A DNA stretch of 8,557 bases from Candidatus Atribacteria bacterium (GTDB lineage: Bacteria > Atribacterota > Atribacteria > Atribacterales > Atribacteraceae), in the NCBI GenBank assembly GCA_018056205.1, contig JAGPGC010000041.1, positions 1 to 8,557 of the forward strand, read 5' to 3'. The number at the start of each line of letters is the position of its first letter. The stretch's first letter is position 1. Below the pieces are notes generated by a model. It made no database searches. It was given only the letters and a program-made list of their open reading frames with translations, and was not told the origin of the DNA. Below are positions 1 through 6,294 of this stretch, one piece after another. The position numbers were made by a program, and so were the translations under genes.

Positions 1-76
1 CCTGAGCGATATGTTCGCTTCGGCTTTTATTCATCTGACATCCAAATGTTTCAATATAAAAAGTCGGTTGATTCAT
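1..76 (-). CDS. miaB: MiaB, tRNA-2-methylthio-N6-dimethylallyladenosine synthase (N-terminal fragment)
   Basis: Only the first 25 codons are present; the gene runs off the left edge of the window. The product is expected to be a radical-SAM iron-sulfur enzyme that adds a methylthio group to N6-isopentenyladenosine at position 37 of tRNAs. The visible residues include IETFGCQMNKS, the signature start of MiaB. Cys13 is the first of three cysteines that bind the auxiliary cluster in the UPF0004 domain. The TFGCQMN form favours MiaB over MtaB (usually TLGCKVN) and over RimO (SLGC). At residue 19 there is an Arg where Asp is common. The start is the ATG at 76-74, with an in-frame TAG 9 bases upstream. 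The ribosome binding site is weak (AGAAG at best). A perfect inverted repeat ends 23 nt upstream of the start. The position downstream of rny-ymdB-spoVS matches the conserved Firmicutes order. The catalytic CxxxCxxC motif lies outside the window. Confidence 0.88.
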   Translation of the reverse strand, partial: MNQPTFYIETFGCQMNKSRSEHIAQ

Positions 77-99
77 ATTAATCTTCTACTCTTTTGATA

Positions 100-146
100 A
101 ATAAGGCCTGTACCTAATTCATTTCATTCCCAGTACAGGCCTTATT
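100..146 (-). terminator. Perfect 14-bp inverted repeat, probable terminator after spoVS
   Basis: The arms AATAAGGCCTGTAC (100-113) and GTACAGGCCTTATT (133-146) pair perfectly around a 19-nt loop. Read on the minus strand, the hairpin begins 18 nt after the spoVS stop. The run TTTTTT lies upstream and CCTTATTTATC follows the GC core, so the U tract is present but imperfect. The best reading is an intrinsic terminator closing the rny-ymdB-spoVS unit. Because only 23 nt separate it from the miaB start, it could instead be a leaky attenuator or a processing or stability hairpin in the miaB leader. The long loop is unusual for an intrinsic terminator. Confidence 0.6.
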
Positions 147-164
147 ATTAAAAAATAATATTTT

Positions 165-431
165 CTACTTATTTCGAGGTCGTACAATCAATTTAATGGC
201 AGTTCTTTCTTCACCATCAATGTTGATATCGGTGAAGGCTGGAATACATACTAAATCAACTCCATTTGGTGCAAGAAATCCGCGAGCAATAGAGATAGCT
301 TTAATTGCTTGGTTAACAGCACCAGCACCTACAGCCTGTATTTCGACAATTTGTTTTTCTCGAATAATTCCAGAGAGAGCACCGGCAACTGAATTTGGAT
401 TTGATTTTGAAGACACTTTCAGTATATCCAC
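165..431 (-). CDS. spoVS: Stage V sporulation protein S (SpoVS), Alba-fold protein
   Basis: An 88-residue protein that closely matches the SpoVS family in length (about 86 residues) and sequence. Recognisable stretches are DILKVSSKSNPNSVAGALSG near the N-terminus, EIQAVGAGAVNQAIKAI in the middle (about 30-46), and GVDLVCIPAFTDI followed by DGEERTAIKLIV near the C-terminus. SpoVS has an Alba-like fold, suggesting nucleic acid binding, but its biochemical role is not established. In Bacillus subtilis it affects spore coat assembly and septation. The start is GTG at 431-429, chosen because it aligns with the usual N-terminus (MEILKVS) and follows a strong AAGGAGGA. The gene is 47 nt downstream of ymdB, the conserved order. 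No signal peptide or membrane segment is seen. Homologues occur in non-sporulating bacteria, so sporulation is not implied. Confidence 0.95.
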   Translation of the reverse strand: MDILKVSSKSNPNSVAGALSGIIREKQIVEIQAVGAGAVNQAIKAISIARGFLAPNGVDLVCIPAFTDINIDGEERTAIKLIVRPRNK

Positions 432-440
432 CTGTGAATA

Positions 441-448
441 TCCTCCTT
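441..448 (-). promoter_or_regulatory. Ribosome binding site of spoVS
   Basis: The minus strand reads AAGGAGGA, a near-perfect Shine-Dalgarno, with the core about 10 nt before the GTG start. It supports the non-ATG start, since there is no ATG at the conserved N-terminus. Confidence 0.8.
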
Positions 449-478
449 GTTGAAGTCAAAATTAAGATCAATTATAAT

Positions 479-1252
479 TTAACTCGAACTGAATCGTGAG
501 ATTGATACCGATTTTCCAGTTTCATTATCAACATCCACAATAACACCGTTCAAAATCACATTATCTTTAGCAACGTTATACCGAACTGGTATTTGAGTTA
601 AAAAACGATTTAAAATTTGCTTAGTTTCTATGCCAATAACGGAATGATGAGCGCCAGTCATACCAATATCGGTAATGTAGGCAGTTCCACCGGGAAGTAT
701 TTTTTCATCCGCTGTGACGACATGAGTATGAGTTCCAATAACACCAGAAACCCGACCATCACAATACCAGCCGAAAGCAATTTTTTCCGAAGTTGCTTCG
801 GCGTGAAAATCAACCAGAACAATATTGGTTTCTTTTTCAATTATTTCAAGTTCTTTATCAATGGTTTGAAATGGACAATCAAGTGTTGGCATAAAAACCC
901 GACCACTAAGGTTGATAACTGCCCATTTTCTATTGTTAGTTTTAAGAATGATTGAACCGTTTCCTGGAACACCAGGTGGATAATTCAAAGGACGCAACAA
1001 CCTAAATTGGTTGTCAATATAAGGAATAACTTCTTTTTTATCCCATACATGATTACCAGTAGTAATCACGTCTATTCCATATCCAAGTAGCTCCTCAGCT
1101 GTTTCGGGAGTGATTCCAAGCCCGCCAGCGGAATTTTCACCATTAACGATAACGGCATCGATATTGTATGATTTTTTTATTGTTTTGATTTTTTCACCAA
1201 CAATTTTTCGACCCGGTTTGCCAATAACATCTCCTATGATGAAGAATTTCAA
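479..1252 (-). CDS. ymdB: YmdB-family metallophosphoesterase (2',3'-cyclic nucleotide phosphodiesterase)
   Basis: A 257-residue cytoplasmic calcineurin-like phosphoesterase of the TIGR00282/YmdB family, close to the usual length of about 264. All metal-binding and catalytic positions known from the Bacillus subtilis enzyme fall at the same residue numbers: Asp8 (GDVIG), Glu39-Asn40 (NGEN), Asn67-His68 (TGNHVWD), His150 (DFHAEATSEK) and His175/His177 (GTHTHV). The family has a dimetal centre and hydrolyses 2',3'-cyclic nucleotides. In B. subtilis, YmdB influences biofilm and motility decisions, partly through RNase Y. The start is TTG at 1252-1250, preceded by AGGAGG with an 8-nt spacer, and it gives the conserved MKFFIIGDVIG start. 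The gene begins 12 nt after rny stops, and its Shine-Dalgarno overlaps the rny stop codon, so the two are almost certainly co-transcribed. The C-terminus (SRFSSS) shows no extra domain. Confidence 0.95.
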   Translation of the reverse strand: MKFFIIGDVIGKPGRKIVGEKIKTIKKSYNIDAVIVNGENSAGGLGITPETAEELLGYGIDVITTGNHVWDKKEVIPYIDNQFRLLRPLNYPPGVPGNGSIILKTNNRKWAVINLSGRVFMPTLDCPFQTIDKELEIIEKETNIVLVDFHAEATSEKIAFGWYCDGRVSGVIGTHTHVVTADEKILPGGTAYITDIGMTGAHHSVIGIETKQILNRFLTQIPVRYNVAKDNVILNGVIVDVDNETGKSVSISRFSSS

Positions 1253-1258
1253 GGCGAA

Positions 1259-1266
1259 TTCCTCCT
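1259..1266 (-). promoter_or_regulatory. Ribosome binding site of ymdB, overlapping the rny stop codon
   Basis: The minus strand reads AGGAGGAA, with AGGAGG 8 nt before the TTG start of ymdB. The first AG of this site are also the last two bases of the rny TAG stop, so ribosomes finishing rny arrive on the ymdB site. This decides the TTG start, since no ATG lies at the conserved N-terminus. Confidence 0.85.
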
Positions 1267-2806
1267 ACTTGGCATATTCAACCGCTCGAGTCTCACGGAT
1301 AACAGTTACTTTAATTTGACCTGGATATTCAAGCTCTTTTTCGATTTTCTTTACGATATCATAAGCTAATTTTGCCGCCAGTGCGTCATCCAACTTTTCG
1401 GGTTTAACGATAATTCGTACTTCTCGACCAGCTTGAATGGCATAGGATTTTTCCACACCTTCAAAAGAATTGGATATTTTTTCCAATTGCTCCAATCGTT
1501 TGATATAGGCTTCTAAACTTTCTCGACGTGCCCCGGGTCGTGAAGCTGATATAGCATCGGCAGCTTGAATTAAAACTGCTTCGATGGTTTGAGGTTCGAT
1601 ATCATTATGATGGGCTTCAATGGCATGAACGATTTCCCATCTCTCACCATAACGCTCAGCCAATTCAGCACCTATTTTAGCATGGGGTCCTTCAATTTCA
1701 TGATCAAGGGATTTCCCAATATCGTGAAGCAAACCAGCCCTTTTGGCTAAATTGACGTTTAATCCCAGTTCGGAAGCCATAATTCCAGCAAAATGAGTCA
1801 CTTCTTTAGAATGCTGAAGTACATTTTGTCCATAACTGGTTCGATAATAAAGTTTTCCTAAAAGCTTTACCAGGTCAGAATTGACATTTTTCATTCCAGT
1901 GTCAAAAAGGGCTTGTTCGCCTTCTTGGATTATTCTTTCTTCAACCTGGACTTTTGCTCTTTCTATTAACTCTTCAATCCTTGCTGGGTGAATCCGACCA
2001 TCTAAAATGAGCTTTTCCAAAGCAATACGAGCGATTTCCCGACGGATAGGGTCAAAGGATGAGATGATAACCGCTTCCGGAGTGTCATCGATAATCAGAT
2101 CAACTCCAGTCATCATCTCAAAGGTACGAATATTTCTTCCCTCTCGACCGATTATGCGCCCTTTCATATCATCGTTGGGTAAAGTTACTATTGAAACAGT
2201 ATTTTCTGCCGTATATTCAGCCGCATAACGTTGAACTGCTTGAATAACGATATCGCGAGCATTTTTTTCGGCTTCCTTTTTGGCATATTCTTCCGCTTCT
2301 TTTATTTTTAAACCAGTTTCAAAGGCTAAAGTTTTTTCTAAGCGATCAAGAAGCTCATCGCGGGCGTCCTCGATAGTTAACCCAGCAATTCGGGCGAGCT
2401 CTTCAATTTCTTTAGCTTTCATTTCCTCCACTTCTTGAAGAGTTCTTTCGGTTTCTTCTTGGATTTTTTGAAGATGGTTTTCTCTTTTTTCTATCTGATC
2501 GTTTCTTCTTTCTAACATTTCCTCTCTTCTCAACAAACGAGCTTCTAAACCCTGTAAGTCTTTCCTCTTTTTTTTCATATCTTCTTCTAAAGTTTGTTTT
2601 TCTCGAAGGATCTGTTCTTTTGAACTTAACAGGGCTTCTTTTTTTATTGTTTCGGCTTTCCGGTTGGCATCCTGAAGTATTTCTTGAATTTTTTGTTCCA
2701 CATCTTCTTTTTCTTGCTGCAGTTGTTTTAATTTATAGGACATGCCAATTTTAAATCCTAATCCGACTCCGACCACAATACCTATTAATATATATATAAG
2801 CAACAT
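1265..2806 (-). CDS. rny: Ribonuclease Y (membrane-anchored endoribonuclease)
   Basis: RNase Y starts bulk mRNA decay and processing at the inner face of the membrane. From the ATG at 2806 the protein is 513 residues (B. subtilis 520). In order it shows an N-terminal membrane anchor (about 2-20), a long Glu/Lys/Arg-rich coiled coil (about 25-190), a KH RNA-binding domain ([19 protein letters not shown], about 216-234) and an HD domain with the catalytic His-Asp pair in LLHDIGKS (His361-Asp362). QHS, EAHHND and AADA supply the other likely metal ligands. The C-terminal [16 protein letters not shown] is typical. A GTG four codons upstream (2818-2816) keeps the frame open, but it lies inside the AAGGGGTGATC Shine-Dalgarno, so the ATG is preferred. 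The gene follows recX after 185 bp with its own probable promoter, and is followed 12 nt later by ymdB. Identification is secure; the start is likely. Confidence 0.97.
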   Translation of the reverse strand: MLLIYILIGIVVGVGLGFKIGMSYKLKQLQQEKEDVEQKIQEILQDANRKAETIKKEALLSSKEQILREKQTLEEDMKKKRKDLQGLEARLLRREEMLERRNDQIEKRENHLQKIQEETERTLQEVEEMKAKEIEELARIAGLTIEDARDELLDRLEKTLAFETGLKIKEAEEYAKKEAEKNARDIVIQAVQRYAAEYTAENTVSIVTLPNDDMKGRIIGREGRNIRTFEMMTGVDLIIDDTPEAVIISSFDPIRREIARIALEKLILDGRIHPARIEELIERAKVQVEERIIQEGEQALFDTGMKNVNSDLVKLLGKLYYRTSYGQNVLQHSKEVTHFAGIMASELGLNVNLAKRAGLLHDIGKSLDHEIEGPHAKIGAELAERYGERWEIVHAIEAHHNDIEPQTIEAVLIQAADAISASRPGARRESLEAYIKRLEQLEKISNSFEGVEKSYAIQAGREVRIIVKPEKLDDALAAKLAYDIVKKIEKELEYPGQIKVTVIRETRAVEYAK

Positions 2807-2812
2807 TTGTGC

Positions 2813-2823
2813 GATCACCCCTT
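2813..2823 (-). promoter_or_regulatory. Ribosome binding site deciding the rny start
   Basis: The minus strand reads AAGGGGTGATC, close to the full anti-16S complement AAGGAGGTGATC. It is followed by GCACAA and then ATG at 2806. The upstream in-frame GTG is part of this site and has only AAGG 1 nt before it, so it is not a credible start. Confidence 0.65.
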
Positions 2824-2966
2824 ATTCAATTTTCAAAGTACGGATAATAAGCCTGATGGCTAATGACTGGTTCTATTCGATGTGTTTAAAAGCTTTGAGA
2901 TTTTCTCTGATTATTGAAATAAATTTTATGCCAATTAAAGATTATGTTAAAAACTGCGTAAGTAGT

Positions 2967-2995
2967 ATTTTACTGATGGTGAAAGATCAAGTCAA
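2967..2995 (-). promoter_or_regulatory. Probable sigma-70/sigma-A promoter for rny-ymdB-spoVS
   Basis: On the minus strand TTGACT (2995-2990) and TAAAAT (2972-2967) are separated by exactly 17 bp; each box matches consensus at five of six bases. The -35 box overlaps the recX TGA stop (2994-2992). Transcription would start near 2960, giving a leader of about 150 nt before the rny ATG. The gap 2807-2991 has no other gene. In the leader I see only weak hairpins (AGCC/GGCT around 2850-2862 and GAGA/TCTC around 2895-2910) and no recognisable riboswitch. This is inferred from sequence only. Confidence 0.55.
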
Positions 2996-3459
2996 GGTAA
3001 CTCACCTTTCTGATCAGCTTGGAATTGAGCCCAGGACCATTCGGCTATTTCAAAACTGAATCCCTTACGTGCTAAACGTTGAATGATTTTTTCTCGGTTG
3101 GTTTCCCCTTCTTGGAACCATTTTCGTATCAAATTGATTCCATCTTTTACTTCTTCAGAAACTGGAAAATAGGTGTTTCTTAGCTGATTGATCAGATCTT
3201 CTTCGATGCCCAATCTCTCCAGTTCCATTTTATAGGCCCAGAAACCACGGGGATTACATCTTCTTTTTTCTTCCAAATAGGTTTTCATAAAAAACTCATC
3301 ATCGAGATATCCATCTTGAGCAAAAAATTGAAGGTACTCTTCAATGGCGTTTTCCGGGTATCCTTCGGCTATTAACTTTTCCCTGAGTTTTTTTCTAGTG
3401 TACCAAGATTTACTTATCAGTCGGACAATTCGTTCCTCTAAGGATAACTTCCTTTTCAT
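2992..3459 (-). CDS. recX: RecX, regulatory protein of RecA
   Basis: A 155-residue, all-helical basic protein, normal length for RecX. RecX binds within the RecA filament groove and modulates strand exchange and filament stability. Family features in order are an N-terminal SWYTRKKLREKLIAEGYP (about 18-35), the core DGYLDDEFFMKTYLEEKRR (about 49-67), NPRGFWAYKMELERLGIEE (about 69-87) and a C-terminal repeat with IIQRLARKGFSFEIAEW (about 125-141). These are the expected tandem three-helix modules. The start is ATG at 3459-3457, 4 nt after the recA stop. No good Shine-Dalgarno precedes it (GGTTATGAATTGACCAAATG), so translation probably depends on ribosomes terminating at recA. That would keep RecX below RecA levels. 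The stop codon overlaps the -35 box of the rny promoter. Overall sequence conservation of RecX is low, but motifs and position next to recA make the call firm. Confidence 0.93.
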   Translation of the reverse strand: MKRKLSLEERIVRLISKSWYTRKKLREKLIAEGYPENAIEEYLQFFAQDGYLDDEFFMKTYLEEKRRCNPRGFWAYKMELERLGIEEDLINQLRNTYFPVSEEVKDGINLIRKWFQEGETNREKIIQRLARKGFSFEIAEWSWAQFQADQKGELP

Positions 3460-3463
3460 TTGG

Positions 3464-4474
3464 TCAATTCATAACCAAATTTGGGTCTATATTCATTTTT
3501 TCCAAAGCTGCGATTAAAATTTGGTTAGCAATATCAGGATTTTCCTTTAAGAAGGCTCGAGTATTTTCACGACCCTGTCCTAAGCGATTTTCATTAAAAG
3601 AAAACCAGCTTCCGGCTCGTTTTACCAATCCGTTATTTTCTCCAAGAGTGAGAACTTCACCTTCTCGAGATATTCCTTCCCCGTAGATTAACTCGATTTC
3701 TACTTCTTTAAAAGGAGAAGCCACTTTATTTTTAACAACTTTAACTCGAGTTTTGGTTCCAATAATATCGCTATCGGTAACGCGAATAAAATCTCTTTTA
3801 CGGACATCAATACGAACACTGGCATAAAATTTTAAAGCTCTACCTCCTGGTGTAGTTTCAGTTGGGCCATAAATGTTGCCAATGTTTTCTCGCAATTGAT
3901 TAACAAAAATAGCAACGGTTCTGGTTTTGCTGATAAATCCAGTCAACTTCCGTAATGCTTGAGACATAAGACGTGCTTGTAGCCCAATGATTTGTTCTCC
4001 GATAGTTCCTTCCAATTCAACTCGTGGAACCAAAGCAGCTACTGAATCCAAAACTACTGCGTCCACTGCTCCACTTCTGACCAAGGTATCGACAATATCC
4101 AGCGCCTCTTCAGCGGTACTCGGTTGAGAAAGAAGCAGTTTGTCAACTTGAACCCCAATTTTTCCTGCATAGATAGGATCTAGGGCATGTTCAGCATCGA
4201 TGAAAGCGGCTATTCCACCCTTTTTTTGTGCTTCGGCAATAATGTGAAGAGCAATGGTGGTTTTTCCCGAAGCTTCTGGTCCGAAGATCTCTACAACCCG
4301 ACCGCGAGGGATACCACCCACTCCTAAAGCCATATTAAGAAGAACCGAACCGGTCTTTATGGTTTCAACATCAGTCGCCATATTTTCTTGGTTTAACAAC
4401 ATGATTGCTCCTTTACCATATTTTTTTTCAATCATGTTGATCGCTTGTTTTACCATATCTTCTTTTTCCGTCAA
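3464..4474 (-). CDS. recA: RecA recombinase
   Basis: A 336-residue DNA-dependent ATPase that forms filaments on single-stranded DNA, catalyses strand exchange, and normally triggers LexA cleavage in the SOS response. Visible features are Walker A GPEASGKT (65-72), catalytic Glu95 in DAEHALDP, Walker B VVLDS (140-144), [14 protein letters not shown] (164-177), NQLR (192-195) and loop L2 with [16 protein letters not shown] (206-221). The C-terminal domain ends at NPNLVMN without the acidic tail found in Escherichia coli and Bacillus RecA, so it is slightly short (352 in E. coli). The start is TTG at 4474-4472, directly after the thpR TAA, with GAGGTGA 8 nt upstream. An ATG at codon 7 is possible but lacks such a site and would shorten the N-terminal helix. 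recA ends the ftsK-rodZ-rimO-cinA-thpR run and is followed by recX. A promoter inside thpR is possible (see separate entries). Confidence 0.98.
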   Translation of the reverse strand: MTEKEDMVKQAINMIEKKYGKGAIMLLNQENMATDVETIKTGSVLLNMALGVGGIPRGRVVEIFGPEASGKTTIALHIIAEAQKKGGIAAFIDAEHALDPIYAGKIGVQVDKLLLSQPSTAEEALDIVDTLVRSGAVDAVVLDSVAALVPRVELEGTIGEQIIGLQARLMSQALRKLTGFISKTRTVAIFVNQLRENIGNIYGPTETTPGGRALKFYASVRIDVRKRDFIRVTDSDIIGTKTRVKVVKNKVASPFKEVEIELIYGEGISREGEVLTLGENNGLVKRAGSWFSFNENRLGQGRENTRAFLKENPDIANQILIAALEKMNIDPNLVMN

Positions 4475-5047
4475 TTATTTCACCTCTTTTAACTGTATGG
4501 TAAGCAAAGGGTTATAAATCGGTCCCTTAGGTGTCAAGGTACTTTGATAAAATGATACTTGTTGGATAGAAGTAGTATAGCATGTTGGTTGGAACAATTG
4601 TTGAGGTTGAAGGGAAACCGGATTTTTAAAACGAGCCAGTGTTAAATGGGGAGAAAAAAGTCGAGTTTGATCGATTGGTATTCTCTGTTCATTACATTGT
4701 TTATTAAAAACCTGTACTATTTTTTTCATTTTTTCACTTGATTGGTGATCAAACCCAAGCCAGATGACCCGTACTCTATTCCAGGAAGAAAATACTCCAA
4801 TTTCTGTTAAGGTTGAGGTAAAACTATCGACTTGAGGGAAGAGGTTTTGAATAATTAATTTTATTTGATTGACTTGAGTGGGTAATAAAGCAGCAAAAAA
4901 TTGGAGAGTAATATGAATCAGGTCAGTGCTCACCCATCGAGCCTGAGGAAATCGAGTTTGATTTTTTTCAATAATTGAACCAATAAAAGATATGGTTTCT
5001 GGGGAAAGATCAAAAGCAACAAAACAACGAAGTGGATTAGCGTTCAT
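4475..5047 (-). CDS. thpR: ThpR, RNA 2',3'-cyclic phosphodiesterase (2'-5' RNA ligase family)
   Basis: A 190-residue member of the 2H phosphoesterase family, close to the usual 180-190. Two catalytic HxTx motifs are present: HITL at 45-48 and HLTL at 134-137, the latter followed by the typical Ala-Arg. Further family features are an N-terminal RCFVAFDLSPE and RWVSTDLIHITLQFF. These enzymes open RNA 2',3'-cyclic phosphates to 2'-phosphates and can perform 2'-5' ligation in vitro; the physiological role is unclear. The protein is predicted cytoplasmic with no signal or membrane segment. ATG at 5047-5045 overlaps the cinA stop as ATGA, preceded by AAAGGA about 9 nt upstream. The stop TAA is immediately followed by the recA TTG. 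The GAGGTGA coding for the last residues also serves as the recA ribosome binding site. Placement between cinA and recA recurs in Clostridia-like genomes, to my knowledge. Confidence 0.93.
   Translation of the reverse strand: MNANPLRCFVAFDLSPETISFIGSIIEKNQTRFPQARWVSTDLIHITLQFFAALLPTQVNQIKLIIQNLFPQVDSFTSTLTEIGVFSSWNRVRVIWLGFDHQSSEKMKKIVQVFNKQCNEQRIPIDQTRLFSPHLTLARFKNPVSLQPQQLFQPTCYTTSIQQVSFYQSTLTPKGPIYNPLLTIQLKEVK
4480..4490 (-). promoter_or_regulatory. Ribosome binding site of recA inside the thpR 3' end
   Basis: The minus strand reads AAAAGAGGTGA, with GAGG 8 nt before the TTG start of recA. It overlaps the last codons of thpR, so thpR translation and recA initiation are probably coupled. 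It supports TTG over the ATG six codons further in. Confidence 0.75.
4511..4537 (-). promoter_or_regulatory. Candidate internal promoter for recA within thpR
   Basis: The minus strand has a perfect -35 TTGACA (4537-4532) and TATAAC (4516-4511), five of six to the -10 consensus, but the spacer is 15 bp, shorter than the preferred 17. Transcription would start near 4504, about 30 nt before the recA TTG. It lies in coding sequence, so the match may be chance. Confidence 0.25.
4574..4603 (-). promoter_or_regulatory. Candidate extended -10 promoter with SOS-like palindrome ahead of recA
   Basis: On the minus strand CAACAATTGTTC (4603-4592) resembles the Gram-positive SOS box GAAC-N4-GTTC with one mismatch. 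It contains the perfect palindrome AACAATTGTT. Twelve bases further on comes TGCTATACT (4582-4574), an extended -10 (TGnTATAAT-like), with no clear -35. A LexA-type repressor bound here would cover the promoter, about 100 nt before recA. It is embedded in thpR codons, so this is speculative. Confidence 0.2.
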
Positions 5048-6294
5048 GATTTATAGTCCTTTTGGAGTTCAAGAAACAACTGAGTAAGAGCACTTTGAGT
5101 AGTAAGGGTTTTAATAAATTCCCGATCGCCGGAAAAAAGATTTTTTTTGACTTTGGTTTGCTGAGAATTGGATAAGGCAACGTATACCAACCCTACCGGT
5201 TTTTGTTCTGAACCACCAGATGGTCCAGCGATTCCGGTGATTCCAATGCCAATATCAGTTTTTGATTTTTTTCTAACTCCTTCAGCCAGAGCTTGAGCAA
5301 CTTCTTCCGATACTGCTCCATATTGAGTAATTAATGATGGCGGAACCCCTACTGTGTCAATTTTGGCTAGATTACTATAGACTACATATCCCCGATAAAA
5401 ATAGTTGGAACTTCCCGGCACATTAGTAAGACGATGACTTAATAATCCTCCACTACAGGATTCTGCGGTGGCAATGGTTAAATGAAGTTCCTTAAGAAGG
5501 TTTCCACAAGCTTGCTCCAGCGTATTCCCCCACTGAGAAAAGAGAAAAGGTTGCCAATTTTCCTTGATGGTTTTGATGACCTTCTCAGCGTCTTGAATAA
5601 TTTGATGATTCTTTTGGTAAGAATAAAGATAAAACCATACTTCACTAAAATAGGGAAGATAAGCTGGTTGTATCATTTCTGGTAAAGAAGATAGATAAGG
5701 TTGGATTGCGCTTTCAAATTGAGACTCCCCTACTCCACAAATTTTAATCATCTCACTTCGATAGAATTGGTTATCGTTAGCCGGGAGATATTTTTCGATA
5801 ATTGACCAAAAATATTCAGTTTCTTTTGGAACTCCAGGAATGACAAAAATTTTTTTATCCTGAAAATTAGCAACAAATCCAGGAGCTGTTCCCATGGGGT
5901 TTTTTAAGAGGAGAGATCCTTCCGGGATAAAAGCCTGTTTTTTGTTGTTTTCCGGTGGGGGAATATTGCGCATATTTTTATAATGACTAACAATTTCCTC
6001 CCATTGTTCAGGAATGAAACAAAGCTTTTTTCCTAGAAATTCAGCTACTATTTCTCGAGTTAGGTCATCTTGAGTCGGACCTAGACCTCCGGTAATAATT
6101 AAAAATTGAATTTCCCTATCTTCCAAGAGAAATTGTAATGTTTTTATAATGGTGTCCTTATGGTCAGGTGAAAAAAGAACAAACTTAGGAAAAAATCCAG
6201 CCGAGGTAAGTTTATAGGCTAAAAAATGAGCATTAATATCTTTCACCAGTCCAGTTGTTATTTCGGTACCTATGCAGAGAATTGCTGATTTCAT
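5044..6294 (-). CDS. cinA: CinA, competence/damage-inducible protein with NMN amidohydrolase domain
   Basis: A 416-residue two-domain CinA of normal length. The N-terminal COG1058/MoCF-like domain (about 1-170) shows CIGTEITTG (7-15) and TGGLGPTQDD (68-77). In characterised CinA proteins it hydrolyses ADP-ribose and related nucleotides. A middle linker (about 170-250) leads to the C-terminal PncC-type domain (about 255-415) with TAESCSGG (276-283, active-site Ser/Cys region), VVYSNLAK and GITGIAGPSGG (351-361). This domain deamidates nicotinamide mononucleotide for NAD recycling. The name comes from co-induction with recA in competence, and here cinA is two genes upstream of recA. The start ATG (6294-6292) overlaps the rimO stop as ATGA, with AAGGAG 7 nt upstream; the stop overlaps thpR as ATGA. 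pgsA, which often lies just before cinA in Firmicutes, is absent here. No membrane segment is seen. Confidence 0.96.
   Translation of the reverse strand: MKSAILCIGTEITTGLVKDINAHFLAYKLTSAGFFPKFVLFSPDHKDTIIKTLQFLLEDREIQFLIITGGLGPTQDDLTREIVAEFLGKKLCFIPEQWEEIVSHYKNMRNIPPPENNKKQAFIPEGSLLLKNPMGTAPGFVANFQDKKIFVIPGVPKETEYFWSIIEKYLPANDNQFYRSEMIKICGVGESQFESAIQPYLSSLPEMIQPAYLPYFSEVWFYLYSYQKNHQIIQDAEKVIKTIKENWQPFLFSQWGNTLEQACGNLLKELHLTIATAESCSGGLLSHRLTNVPGSSNYFYRGYVVYSNLAKIDTVGVPPSLITQYGAVSEEVAQALAEGVRKKSKTDIGIGITGIAGPSGGSEQKPVGLVYVALSNSQQTKVKKNLFSGDREFIKTLTTQSALTQLFLELQKDYKS

Noticed and set aside
143..160. AT-only hairpin (TATTATT / AATAATA) just after spoVS
   Set aside because: A seven-pair A-T stem is too weak to count, and it overlaps the much stronger GC-containing repeat at 100-146.
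471..476. TATAAT on the minus strand between ymdB and spoVS, as a promoter for spoVS
   Set aside because: No -35 element lies at 16-18 bp upstream (the ymdB 3' end), there is no extended -10, and the area is simply AT-rich. No sigma-H-like pattern was seen either.
617..955. Plus-strand open frame of 112 codons within ymdB
   Set aside because: The opposite strand carries intact YmdB catalytic motifs throughout this stretch. The plus-strand translation shows no domain pattern.
2850..2910. Small hairpins in the rny leader as a riboswitch or RNA element
   Set aside because: Only separate 4-bp stems can be drawn, with no multi-stem architecture matching a known class.
2742..3059. Plus-strand open frame of 105 codons spanning the recX-rny gap
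   Set aside because: It runs antisense to the rny N-terminus and recX 3' end, which are well conserved. It has no family resemblance and no ribosome binding site, and its middle covers the promoter and leader of rny.
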